A stretch of DNA of 64,000 nt from Romanomermis culicivorax (Eukaryota > Nematoda > Enoplea > Mermithida > Mermithidae), in NCBI GenBank assembly GCA_963922205.1, contig CAWUHX010000087.1, positions 620,001 through 684,000 on the forward strand, in the 5' to 3' direction. The stretch's first letter is position 1; every line of letters starts with the position of its first letter. Position numbers and translations under genes: made by a program. Shown here piece by piece: positions 24,779-33,911 of this stretch. Below the pieces are notes generated by a model. The model did not search any database. It saw only the letters and a list, made by a program, of their open reading frames with translations, and had not been told where the DNA came from.

Positions 24779-25309
24779 TCCGTATTTTTTTGTTCGTCTA
24801 TGATTCTCATATCTTTTCTCTGCGTGCGACGTCAGCTAGCGTGGGCGGACGAGTTTTGAGGGAGTCAGCTCAGTGCCCCATAGAATTCCAGAAATTGAGG
24901 TGTCGTTAACTCGCGTCAAATCCATATTGTGTCACGGCAAAATCTTAATAGGAATCTCCCACAAACGGCAGAAAGGTCAGCCGAGGGTATACGCATTGTC
25001 TTATCAATATTTTATAATCCCTTAATTTACAAATAATCAATTTTTTGGACGATTTCACATGCTTGGAATGTTTTGGGGCGCTTTTAACCCATGATTTCCT
25101 AACACAGTTACGTTTGAGTTCGGATATTTATCAATATTATGTCTTAATTCGAAGAATACTGAAAACTTTTTTGATAATATCACTAAATCAAGATACAATA
25201 TCTGAGAAGCTCTATATTATACTGTGGAGCATATTGACGGATTTTTCATTAATTTAGAGGAGTTTCGCCTCCAAGCATGTAACTTGATCTAGGAAAAACA
25301 TGCTGCGAT

Positions 25310-26390
25310 GCTTACTACCGTTTTTTAACCGAGAATATTCTTTTATCATCACCACTTGATGATTTTCGGCCATAGTATGAACCGCTGTTTACACATAGGC
25401 GTAAACTGATGAAGACTCCTTTTAAAATGGAACAAAAGTTTACATTATTAAACATGAGCCTAATTTCCGCAATAATACACATATTTTTGCAGTTTTGAGG
25501 TTTAATCACTTATGAAAATTCTGTTGAAATAGAAAAAAATTCTCTCGGAAGCTGCAGACTTAGACATGAAGATGGGAGAAAATATTTTCCACGCCTCCAA
25601 TAAAAGTTCTACCTCAGTCGTAGCTGAAGTAGTCGGAATAAAATATAACCGTGAAAAGTTTGAGAAAGCTTCATGGATAAACTTGCAGTTGTTGACTTGA
25701 TAAATTCACAAGTGATAAAAACTGAGGCAGTTAAAAATTTTCACTTTTGTTTCGCTTCCTCTTCCTTAACTTTAACGTGCATGATTACCATCAGAGTTAT
25801 GTTGCTTCAAAGTGAATGGCATCACGTCGATGAAAATTAAGCAACGCGTAGCACATGACATCAAATATCCCTCGTCGATTAAATTATTCGCAAATTACTG
25901 AATCATTTTTCACGTTTTGAGCAAAGTTGTTACTTTTCGCCATTTCGACTCGAGACTTTGTGCCTTATAATCACCAAAGGTGAATCAACAAAACTGGAGT
26001 AGAATTTTATCTTGCACCCCCTTTTCTCATGGTCATATTTACTTTTCCTGTAGCACCAAAATTAAATCTTATATTTAGAATTTACTGGACGTTTAAGTAT
26101 TTTTCACCATGATATGGGTTGTGCAACCCCCTGAAACTCCCCAAAAGGTATTTTTTATGATATAGCTTTCACCTGACTCACGTAAATGGTTGACCATCAT
26201 AGTAGCAAAAAATTCTGCTTATTCCTGCAGAAAGTATGCTCATGTTCAGCAAATGTTACCTTCTGGAACATTTCAAAAAGATTTTTCATTACTATAAATT
26301 TATGTGAAAACAGCTATTTATTCTACAGCCGAACGTCATCAGATGATTATGAAAGTGAAAGCTCTTGGTAACAAGTGCACTGAACCACGT
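25310..26390. repeat. Degenerate inverted repeat with ~200-bp arms
   Basis: The segment 25310-25510 matches the complement of about 26185-26390. Shared landmarks in order include ATCATC..TGATGA.TTTCGGC, CGCTGTTT.CACATA, AATGGAAC/AATGTTCC, TTTACATT..T..AACATGAGC and TTTCCGCA. The loop is ~670 bp. Identity is moderate, with several indels. This may be a decayed DNA transposon with long terminal inverted repeats; no transposase is seen. Confidence 0.6.
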
Positions 26391-26539
26391 TTCTTGTAGG
26401 TCGAATAGGATGCCTAAGAGTAAAACAACTCAACATTTAAGAAAAACCCGGTATTTTGTATCTTCGGATTACCGTAACTATGCGATAACACATTTTTGAG
26501 CGAATATGACAATTGTGATCAGTGCCTGAAACTAGACTA

Positions 26540-26565
26540 TAGTTTATTTTTAGACACAATCAATT
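26540..26565. repeat. Fragment of MITE family M1
   Basis: GACTATAGTTTATTTTTAGA resembles one terminus of the M1 family, but no matching second end is seen nearby. It lies ~90 bp upstream of the G3 start codon. Confidence 0.4.
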
Positions 26566-26651
26566 TTTGAGTTGCCAAATCTTAGGTCGAACCTCACATG
26601 TCAGATATTGTGTCTTGAATAACTTTTTAAATAAATAGTTCTGAAGAATCA

Positions 26652-28353
26652 ATGAATCATAGTCCGAACATTACTGATATTGATCAAATGGACCAAGTGA
26701 GAGAATGTAATATCGTCGCAACGGTTTATTTACTACTCACTATACTCTATACGGTGCCATATATTCCATGCGTGTATTTGATCGTCACTAACAAAAGCAT
26801 GATTAGTCTGCCGTATTACCGTATACTGCTGTACATGGCAGTATTGGATTTTTTAACCTTAATTTTCACTGGTGGATATAGCAGCCTACTTACATTCTTG
26901 AAACGAGACAGTTCAACCGATTTTTTGACTTTTATGATCAACAAATGCATCGGTGGATTCACTAATTCTGTAAACATCAACTATTTCTTGTGCGCTCATT
27001 TACTGTCATTTAATCGCTTCGTATCGATTTGTTTCCCTGCCCATTCGAACGAACTCTTTTCATTGAAAAATCTAAATACCGTATTCCTGCTGTGCTCCAT
27101 ATATAATTTATTATGGTTCATTGCATACCTAACGCCCACAGTGAGTTTGGTGTATTCGATCAAGACATACAGTTGGGATTACGATGCGAATGATATTTCA
27201 AAACTGGTCTCATCCATAGAGTTTGCTATTGATACGTTTCACTCCGTTGGGATAACGTTTTGGTATATGCTGATATTTGCTGTCTTGAGAGCGAAGGTAA
27301 TGTTTACCTCTTTTCTAGAGATTCAGTCGATCACCTTCTGCATCCCTGATCAAGTGCACGAGTGATTTCTACTGGTAAACATTTGCCCATATATAGAGTT
27401 GCTAGAAAGCTGTGCGTATTTCAAAGCTGGTCTCATTTATAGAGTTTGCTATTGATAGGTTCCTGATTCCTGTGTGTTGGTTCATAGGTAACTTGTGCAG
27501 TTCATGTGGATACTACAGCTGAACACTAGCAAAGTTGCAATAGTCATTTTAGTTCGTGGGTCAATTTTATCTCTACATGACCCGACTTGCCCTGAATCTT
27601 CAGAGCAAACAGGTGTGGTGTGGAGGGTTACAATCCGCATTTGCGATACTTGCCTCAACTATGATACCAATCAAATGTGATCTTTCATATGATTATACTG
27701 ATTATATCTGATAAGATCACTTATTCACAAAATTTAAGTCAGTTGACGACTAAGATGAGTAATGCATTTGAACACATATTAATGCTTAGTAACCCCAGTG
27801 GCGTATCCCGATCGGGAATTCTACCCTCAAAACACAGATGAATTTTCAGTCAAGCACTAGGATCTCTTCGCTGTTCATGCAACCTATTTTTTGCTGAATT
27901 GTATTTTGCAGTATTTTTCCAGCGGAGCCGGATAATTGAACCTCAAGTCAATCGTCAAGCGAATCGGGAGCTAAGAGTCTTACTACAAGCCATTATAGTA
28001 TCTGCATTGGTTATATTGACTGTGTTTTTGTTCTTCACTATACCCAACCAGCCCGAATTGAAATGGCCCCGTTTTATAACGACATTAACATGGTTGACAT
28101 GTTCTGGATTGAATCCACTCATCTACATATCTTTCAATAGGTAATTTTGAATTAATTTCATAGCTTCAACAAAATGGTCGTCATAATAAAGTACGATGTT
28201 TGCAAACTTCTGAGTTGAATGCCAAATTTTCTAATACGATTTTTTTCTATTTGTAGTAAATTGCGCAGGAAGATTATTCAGGTAATGAAGTGCAATCATC
28301 AGAATGGAATTGGAACATTTTCGGCCGCTGGTGGTAGAGCTATCAATGGGTGA
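26652..28353 (+). CDS. Serpentine chemoreceptor-like GPCR G3 (Srt/Srx-like), three exons
   Basis: This is a 319-residue paralogue. Exons are 26652-27296, 27923-28140 and 28257-28353; donors are GTAATG and GTAATT, acceptors TTTTTCCAG and TTTGTAG. Another possible exon-2 acceptor at 27911 would bring in an early stop, so 27923 is preferred; it also restores the 218-nt length of exon 2 seen in all paralogues. Landmarks are RECNIVATVY, YYRILLYMAVLDFL, FNRFVSICFP, YSWDYD, ANRELRVLLQA, SGLNPLIYISFNR and SKLRRKII. The SGLNPLIY segment is close to the rhodopsin-type NPxxY. The tail ends only 65 bp before the LTR element at 28419, so the natural 3' UTR is probably truncated or now ends inside the LTR. 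Confidence 0.88.
27417..27461 (+). repeat. Partial duplication of G3 exon 1 inside its own intron 1
   Basis: TATTTCAAAGCTGGTCTC..ATAGAGTTTGCTATTGATA repeats exon sequence at 27194-27240 with few mismatches. It is non-coding in its present position. Confidence 0.85.
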
Positions 28354-28629
28354 TAAAAGTTTCTATTGCCATGGATTCGATGAAGCCAAAAAACGAGTTG
28401 TTTGATGTTGAAGAGTTTTGTAATGTACCTGCTAAAGCAGTACTGTAAATATGTAGCATACTGTATGTGATAGACATTTATTAGGTATTATTTCATTTTT
28501 CGTATTTTATCGTCTCAAGGGTGTCTGGAATTCACACCCAAACATTCCTACAAAATTACGTGGAGTACTTTATTTTGATCCCTTCACACCCCGGTAGCCC
28601 AATTAAGATGCCCCAATTAATTTGCACAA

Positions 28630-28890
28630 ATGGCAGCTGGTCCCCTACAACCTACACTAAACTACACATTCCACAGCTACCGTAATCGTAAACAACACCT
28701 GCCCACAGTAAAATACGTAGAAACCCCGCCAGACAGTAGTCTCAAGTGTAACAGTAGCGACGGCCCCACAAAACATGTGTATACAGAGAAACGGATACAG
28801 GAAGCATGCACAGAAGCACAGAGGTGCGGCCAAGCCCACCATAGAAAGCAAGCGAAGCACGAAAAGCATACAGTACCAGAAAAGCATTAG
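28630..28890 (+). CDS. 86-codon ORF in U3 of the LTR (function unknown)
   Basis: An ATG frame of 86 codons lies entirely in U3, upstream of the TATA box. The same frame is intact in the 3' LTR (36926-37186), where the only difference I see is a synonymous TGC/TGT change. The predicted product is basic and His/Lys-rich at its C-terminus, with no signal peptide and no domain I recognise. In the genomic transcript this frame would sit at the 3' end, after integrase. It may be a chance frame. Confidence 0.3.
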   Translation: MAAGPLQPTLNYTFHSYRNRKQHLPTVKYVETPPDSSLKCNSSDGPTKHVYTEKRIQEACTEAQRCGQAHHRKQAKHEKHTVPEKH

Positions 28891-29001
28891 AAAGGTGTAA
28901 CTAAGAAAGCATAAAAAGCGTAGCAGGAAGCGACGATTGGCGGAAGAAGATGGACAGAAGCTTGACCTCCCGCGACACCCAGGGAGTGGCCAAAAACGTC
29001 G

Positions 29002-29009
29002 TATAAAAG
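29002..29009 (+). promoter_or_regulatory. LTR TATA box
   Basis: TATAAAAG lies in a context identical to the 3' LTR copy (37298-37305) and at a sensible place, about two-thirds into the LTR, for starting transcription of the element. The copy at the window's left edge has a mutated version. Confidence 0.7.
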
Positions 29010-29322
29010 AAGAAGCAAAGCGTGATTTTTGTTATTATTGGTTACAATTTTGGAATTTCGAATTCGTCATTTTAAACCGCACTCGCCCCGTCTTTTTATA
29101 TTTGCAAGCGGCCATTTGTACGAAAGCAACTTAAACCAAGGCTCCCGTTTGTTATTGTAAATCGAGACACGTTTTCGTATTGTCGTATCGACGTCACAAG
29201 CAGCCACCGATCATTGTAACCATATCGCCCCGTAACACCGCCCGTGCCCCGTTCCGTTATAGCAGTAACGTCCATTTCGTTAAAAGTAAAGTGCTTCACA
29301 CAAATCTAGTTGTTACATATTT

Positions 29323-29332
29323 TGGTGACAGT
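29323..29332 (+). other. Candidate primer-binding site of ERV-A
   Basis: TGGTGACAGT starts five bases after the end of the 5' LTR. It begins with the TGG expected for pairing with a tRNA CCA end; the tRNA species cannot be decided by eye. Confidence 0.5.
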
Positions 29333-29559
29333 ACCATACCGTTAACCACTGGAACTCCCTGCCCCAATTAGGTGTACTCTTATCTGGGCATTTAGAAGCA
29401 TTAGATAATACAGTAGTAATCATTTCCTACAGTAAGACAGTATTTGTAGAAAGCAAACTGGAAATCCCCTCCAATGAAACATTAAGCGATACATTTGAAC
29501 GAATACAGTGTGGAGCAAAAATTGAAGCATTTAAGCAGAAATCCCATCGTAAACCAAAA

Positions 29560-30591
29560 ATGACCCACCAAACACAAGATCATTTAGGAGAAATCGTTAG
29601 AGAACAGATAAACAATTTATTTTCAGAACATTTTCGTACCCTACACACACAATTGAATCAGAATACAGTAAACCCTACCCTAACAGACGATCTAAGAACA
29701 GCAAACATTCGTAATAACATGGCGAATAATTTTTAAGCGAAACCTACAGTATTCACGGGCAGCATGACCCAACATTTTGGTGAATGGAACAAAAGATTAG
29801 AACAATTCATGGCACTCCAAGGCATGAAAGATACAGACGTACAGTTAAAGTTGGCATGTTTAGAAATTCATTTAGGAGGAGCCGCATAAGCAAAATTCAA
29901 AAGTTTAGCCAATTCCGAAAACCCTCCCCACACATACGAGCAGTATAAAGTCGCATTACAGGCATTTTTCCCAAACAATAGAGATAATGAGCTACATCAA
30001 CAATTCTTACGCGAGAGAAAGCAAAAGCGATCAGAAACAGTAACGGAATTCTTATTTGATCTAGAACATCTCGCAACCCTCGCCTACCCTAACTTTAACA
30101 CAGACGCACGAGAAATGATCATAAAACCCCTCTTTGTAGAAGGCATGCAAAACGAAATCAGAGAAGCAATTAAGTACAGAAGGTTCGCAACTCTAAAAGA
30201 AATGTCAGACGAAGCAGCTTACATTGAACAGCAAATTCTTAGAAATGAGTTAAAATCTAACCCCCTTCCCTTCGTACCCCCAAAACCCGAACCCAACTTT
30301 TCCCTAACCAAAAATACAGACCAACAGGACCTTTTGCATCAGTTAGAACAACAAGTAAAAGATTTACAGTTGCAGATCAAACAAAAACCTCAACCCCCAC
30401 AACAGAGTAGCTACAATAATTTCAGTAACAATACTTTCAGCAGGAATAATGCTTACAGGAACAATACCACCCCTAGGCAACCCACATGCTTCCAGTGTGG
30501 ACAAATTGGACACGTAGCTAGTAACTGTAAGTCAGCAGCCACCCGGAAATCATGTGAAATTTGTTTTCGTAATAATCACAGTACAACGTGA
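29560..30591 (+). pseudogene. ERV-A gag (capsid and first zinc knuckles), interrupted
   Basis: This is the structural core protein of the element. The frame from ATG 29560 runs to 30591 with two in-frame TAA codons (29734-29736 and 29887-29889), both easily derived from CAA. The middle (29740-30110) shows a retrotransposon gag-type helical domain with FGEWNKRLEQF and a YEQYKVALQAFF segment. The C-terminal part is Gln/Asn-rich, then carries a CCHC knuckle (CFQCGQIGHVASNC). The frame ends inside a second knuckle; the rest is found one frame over at 30554-31345. An open frame without ATG extends upstream to about 29345. Confidence 0.85.
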
Positions 30592-31345
30592 TTGTAAAAG
30601 CCGATGCATCCACTGCTCCCAAACAGGACATAGATCTGATAACTGCCTTTCCAAACCCTACTCAAATTTTCAATGTTTTCTATGCAAGCAAAGACGTCAT
30701 ACAAGCAGGTACTGTCCGAATCAACAGAGTCGTAATATTCAAAATTGCATTGAGTACAGGCAACCCCAACCCCTCATGGACATTGATGACCCCCCATTTT
30801 ACTCAAAACTACCCGCCATAACTAATGGCCCTCAGACTACTTTAGGAACAATTATGCCCACTACCCACCGCCGTAGTGAGGAATACGTCCTCGACCTGGA
30901 CGTACCCGATTGGTGCGCCATGTCACCACCCCCCACGCCTGAAGCTGCAAAAATCGAAAAATCGCCGCCCACCATCCCCGTAGGCTACAAGATCCCCCGA
31001 AAACAAGACACTACGCCGCCCACCACCCCCGAAACCCCGTCGAAAACAGGCCGCAACTTGTTATCCTATCTACGTGGCCTGACCCCCGAACCCTACCAAT
31101 TCCGCCCCCGCCAAACACTTCTACCGACCCCCACAAGTAAGCAAGTCCAAACCCCATCCCATAACTCAACTTCTAAAGTTTTACAGAATGTTCAGATTGC
31201 AAACCGGCCACCCCCCAGCTCAAAATCGCAAAACGACAACACCAAAAGCCCCAACACCAAACCGGCCACAACGAAAACATACAGTGCCCCGCCGCCTCCA
31301 CTAAAACATTCTATTGGCCGATGTTTTGTATTTTTCTTTGTATAA
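30554..31345 (+). pseudogene. ERV-A nucleocapsid continuation with two more knuckles and Pro-rich tail
   Basis: This frame takes over from the gag frame in the middle of a zinc knuckle. It contributes two further CCHC knuckles (CIHCSQTGHRSDNC and CFLCKQRRHTSRYC) and then ~190 residues rich in Pro, Thr and Ser (MSPPPTPEA, TTPPTTPET). The one-base offset from the previous frame (30583-30597) could be a programmed shift or a simple mutation. The tail overlaps the start of the env-like frame by 25 nt. Confidence 0.75.
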
Positions 31346-33203
31346 TAATCCCCACATCGTGTAGTGCCCAATTTCAGATGTGTGGAACTTCATTGAGCGG
31401 TCACTCAGTCAGCATACCGAAACTTGTATCATGCATGCCCCCTTCCACAGTAGACAAACCCGTACAGACACTCGGAAAAATCTATATCCCCTCCACTAAG
31501 CCCCACATTACAGACGCATACAAATGCAGTGTTCGCAAACGCAAAATTTGTACTAATACAGGATTTTTTGGATCAAAAGGTATTGTCTTCGACCAAACCG
31601 AAATGCAAAATCTAACCCCACATGTTTGTAAGGCAATCCTTATAGACAAAGAACACAATGGTCAAAAATTATACGAAACCCAACCAGGATTTTGGTCAAC
31701 AAATAACTCCCTAAGCGTAGAATACACATGGTGTTGTACAGACCATTGTACCTCGGTCACTAACGTCATCATAGAAATAGGACAAATAGCATCTTGGAAT
31801 GGAAAATCTATGACAGGTACATTAGGTGACCTAGAGTCATGCAAACCGACATCAGGTTATTGTGTTACAGCCGATGGATCCATTATCTGGAATGAAACAG
31901 CATTTGAAAACTTATGCCCTTTCGAATACAAAAATACACACCCCATCAAACTCACGCAAACACACATGATAATAGAAGAACTACAAGGTGCATTCTCGGT
32001 TAAAAATACAGTTTTTTCGAACCCCAATTGCCCAGAAATCCAAGACAGCATTCTAACCGAACAAGGCATTATCGTACAATTAGACAAAAGCACCCCACAT
32101 CGTAACGCATTTTTAACCCCAAAAACCAATGAAACCCATACTACACTCTACGATTTTGATGATTTTGAACCCATTAACGCGAAACTAAACTATCTAGCAG
32201 ACAAAATACAGGAATTCGAAATTCAAAATTTCAAAAATGCATGGAATGAATTATGCAGACAGGCACAGCATCACCTTGATCTCCTATGACAAATTTACAT
32301 CTTGATGCAACCCTTGGAGCGCGTGCATTCCTACAGCGAAGGGACATCATAGCAGAATTCACAGGAGAAGCCCTCACAGTCTGGCCCTGCAAGCAGGTAA
32401 ATGCATATAAAATCTTTTACAACCACAAAATCAACCAAACATGCTACAAACTTTTGCCCATTCTCGTAGGAACTGAACTCATGTTTTCAAATCCAGGAGG
32501 CAACGATTTGACCCCTTTTTCACAAACCGTTGACTGCCATCACATGCATGTAGCCCTTTACAAACAAAATAATACATGGGTCAGTGAAACAGGATCCCCG
32601 CATGTCACAAATTTACCTTTAGAAATCGTCTGGAACCAAAATTTCTCCCTTTTCCATTTTAATACACCCACCATTTTTCATGATCAACTTGCAACTATTT
32701 CAACCAACTTACTCTTTTTGAAACAATACATTCACAAAACTCACACACTTGAAAACGTCGTCAGAAAACTCGTCAATTACACCGCCCAAATGTCTCTCAA
32801 TTCCAATACAGTTTACAACATGATCTCAGGCACTGGCCAAGCACTCGGAAATACACTCACTGGCGCCGGTCAAGGCATAGAACATGTAATAACTGGTACC
32901 ACCCAAAGTCTCACAGACGGATTAAACAATTTACTCAAAGGACCCCTGCAAATCATTATTAATCTAGCCGTTATTACTGTAGTTATTGCAGGCGTCTTTT
33001 ATTTGTTTCTCGTTCTTCGAAAATATTTCCCCTCTCCAAAGCATCATGCCACAAACGAACATGCATACGAAATACCATCAAACAACAGACATTTACATGA
33101 GACCATTCCCCCATCATTCGGCCATGCTCTCTTAGAATTAGCTAATTGTCGTGGGGCACAAACACAGCAGAAATACGTCCTTGTCGATATTGATACCCCC
33201 TGA
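31321..33203 (+). pseudogene. ERV-A env-like membrane glycoprotein, located between gag and pol
   Basis: Two abutting frames (31321-32289 and 32286-33203) together encode ~620 residues. The first opens with a hydrophobic signal-peptide-like segment (FCIFLCIIIPTSCSA). It continues with a cysteine-rich ectodomain that includes a CC..HC cluster (TWCCTDHC) and DGSIIWN. Eight N-x-S/T sites are visible across both frames. The second frame ends with a heptad-like Leu/Asn/Gly stretch, one strong transmembrane helix (IIINLAVITVVIAGVFYLFLV, about residues 225-245) and a ~60-residue tail. The two frames meet at an ATGA overlap; coding character continues without gap, so a frameshift mutation in a single gene is more likely than two genes. 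By fold it may be a glycoprotein captured from a negative-strand RNA virus, but that is conjecture. Confidence 0.75.
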
Positions 33204-33911
33204 ACCCCTGCAATCGAACTCATTAATCAAATTCACCAATCTGCATCAAATAAGCCACCCCAAAATGTACCTGAGAAACATACCCCTCATATTCCAATCA
33301 CACTTAACGGCAAATTAATGACAAAAGGCATGATTGACACTGGTGCAGTTTACTCACTCATTGATTCCCGAATCGCTCAAATCCTACAGTTAGACATGAA
33401 ACCCCGGCTAGTCCAAGCAAAAGCAGCAAATAATCTCCCAATTCATTTTGTACGGACCACTTTTGTCACACTAACAGCCCAAACAATCCAGGAAACAATA
33501 ATGGTTCATGTCCAAAAAGATTGCACAGCAGATATCCTTTTAGGAAAAAACTTTCTCAGTCGATTCTCCAAATATACTATCAACAATCAGAAATCCCCGG
33601 TCAAATTAGGCAATGTCAAACTACCTTGTGACAGCCTAGAATATAGCCCCCTTTCGACCCGTGGTGGAACTTACCTAGACGAGAAATTAGAATTACCACC
33701 CCGTACAGTCACTGAATTTACTGTCCCCTTGCCCAAATCATACCTACAAGTTAAACAGCTTGAATTTACTCCGAAACCCAAGCAGAATCCCAAAGTCCAT
33801 TTCGCAGCTTGTATCTCTGAAAACCAAAACAGTCGCATACGCATATCGGTCTTAAACACACAGGACACAGACCAAACTCTTTACCCTGGAACATGCATTG
33901 GTACAGTCTGA
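33204..33911 (+). pseudogene. ERV-A retropepsin-like protease region
   Basis: This is the aspartic protease that would cut the polyproteins. It is in the same frame as the preceding env frame, separated only by TGA 33201-33203. The active-site segment MIDTGAVYSLI and the later DILLGKNFL (the usual ILG-type motif) are intact. The frame ends at TGA 33909-33911 and continues in frame into the RT region. A ~100-residue segment after the protease core resembles the linker before RT in gypsy elements. Confidence 0.85.

Larger units (their letters stand above)
24779..26651. other. Intergenic upstream of G3, holding an inverted repeat
   Basis: The stretch has no gene-like frame. The two small frames at 25509-25315 (-) and 26186-26371 (+) resemble each other because they lie in the arms of one inverted repeat (see 25310-26390). 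Confidence 0.5.
28419..29317 (+). repeat. 5' LTR of ERV-A
   Basis: The 899-bp LTR is bounded by TGTAA and GTTACA. It contains a U3 reading frame (28630-28890), a TATA box at 29002 and a C/G-rich 3' part. It matches the 3' LTR almost perfectly over the first ~620 bp and less well over the last ~270 bp. Confidence 0.93.

Noticed and set aside
27899-28144. Exon 2 of G3 starting at the TTTTGCAG acceptor at 27911.
   Set aside because: In the frame set by exon 1 it gives an early stop. The TTTTTCCAG acceptor at 27922 keeps frame and yields the 218-nt exon shared by all paralogues.
28657-28887. 76-codon frame on - in the LTR, also present in the second LTR.
   Set aside because: It mirrors the + U3 frame; Cys/Leu-rich composition fits a shadow translation.
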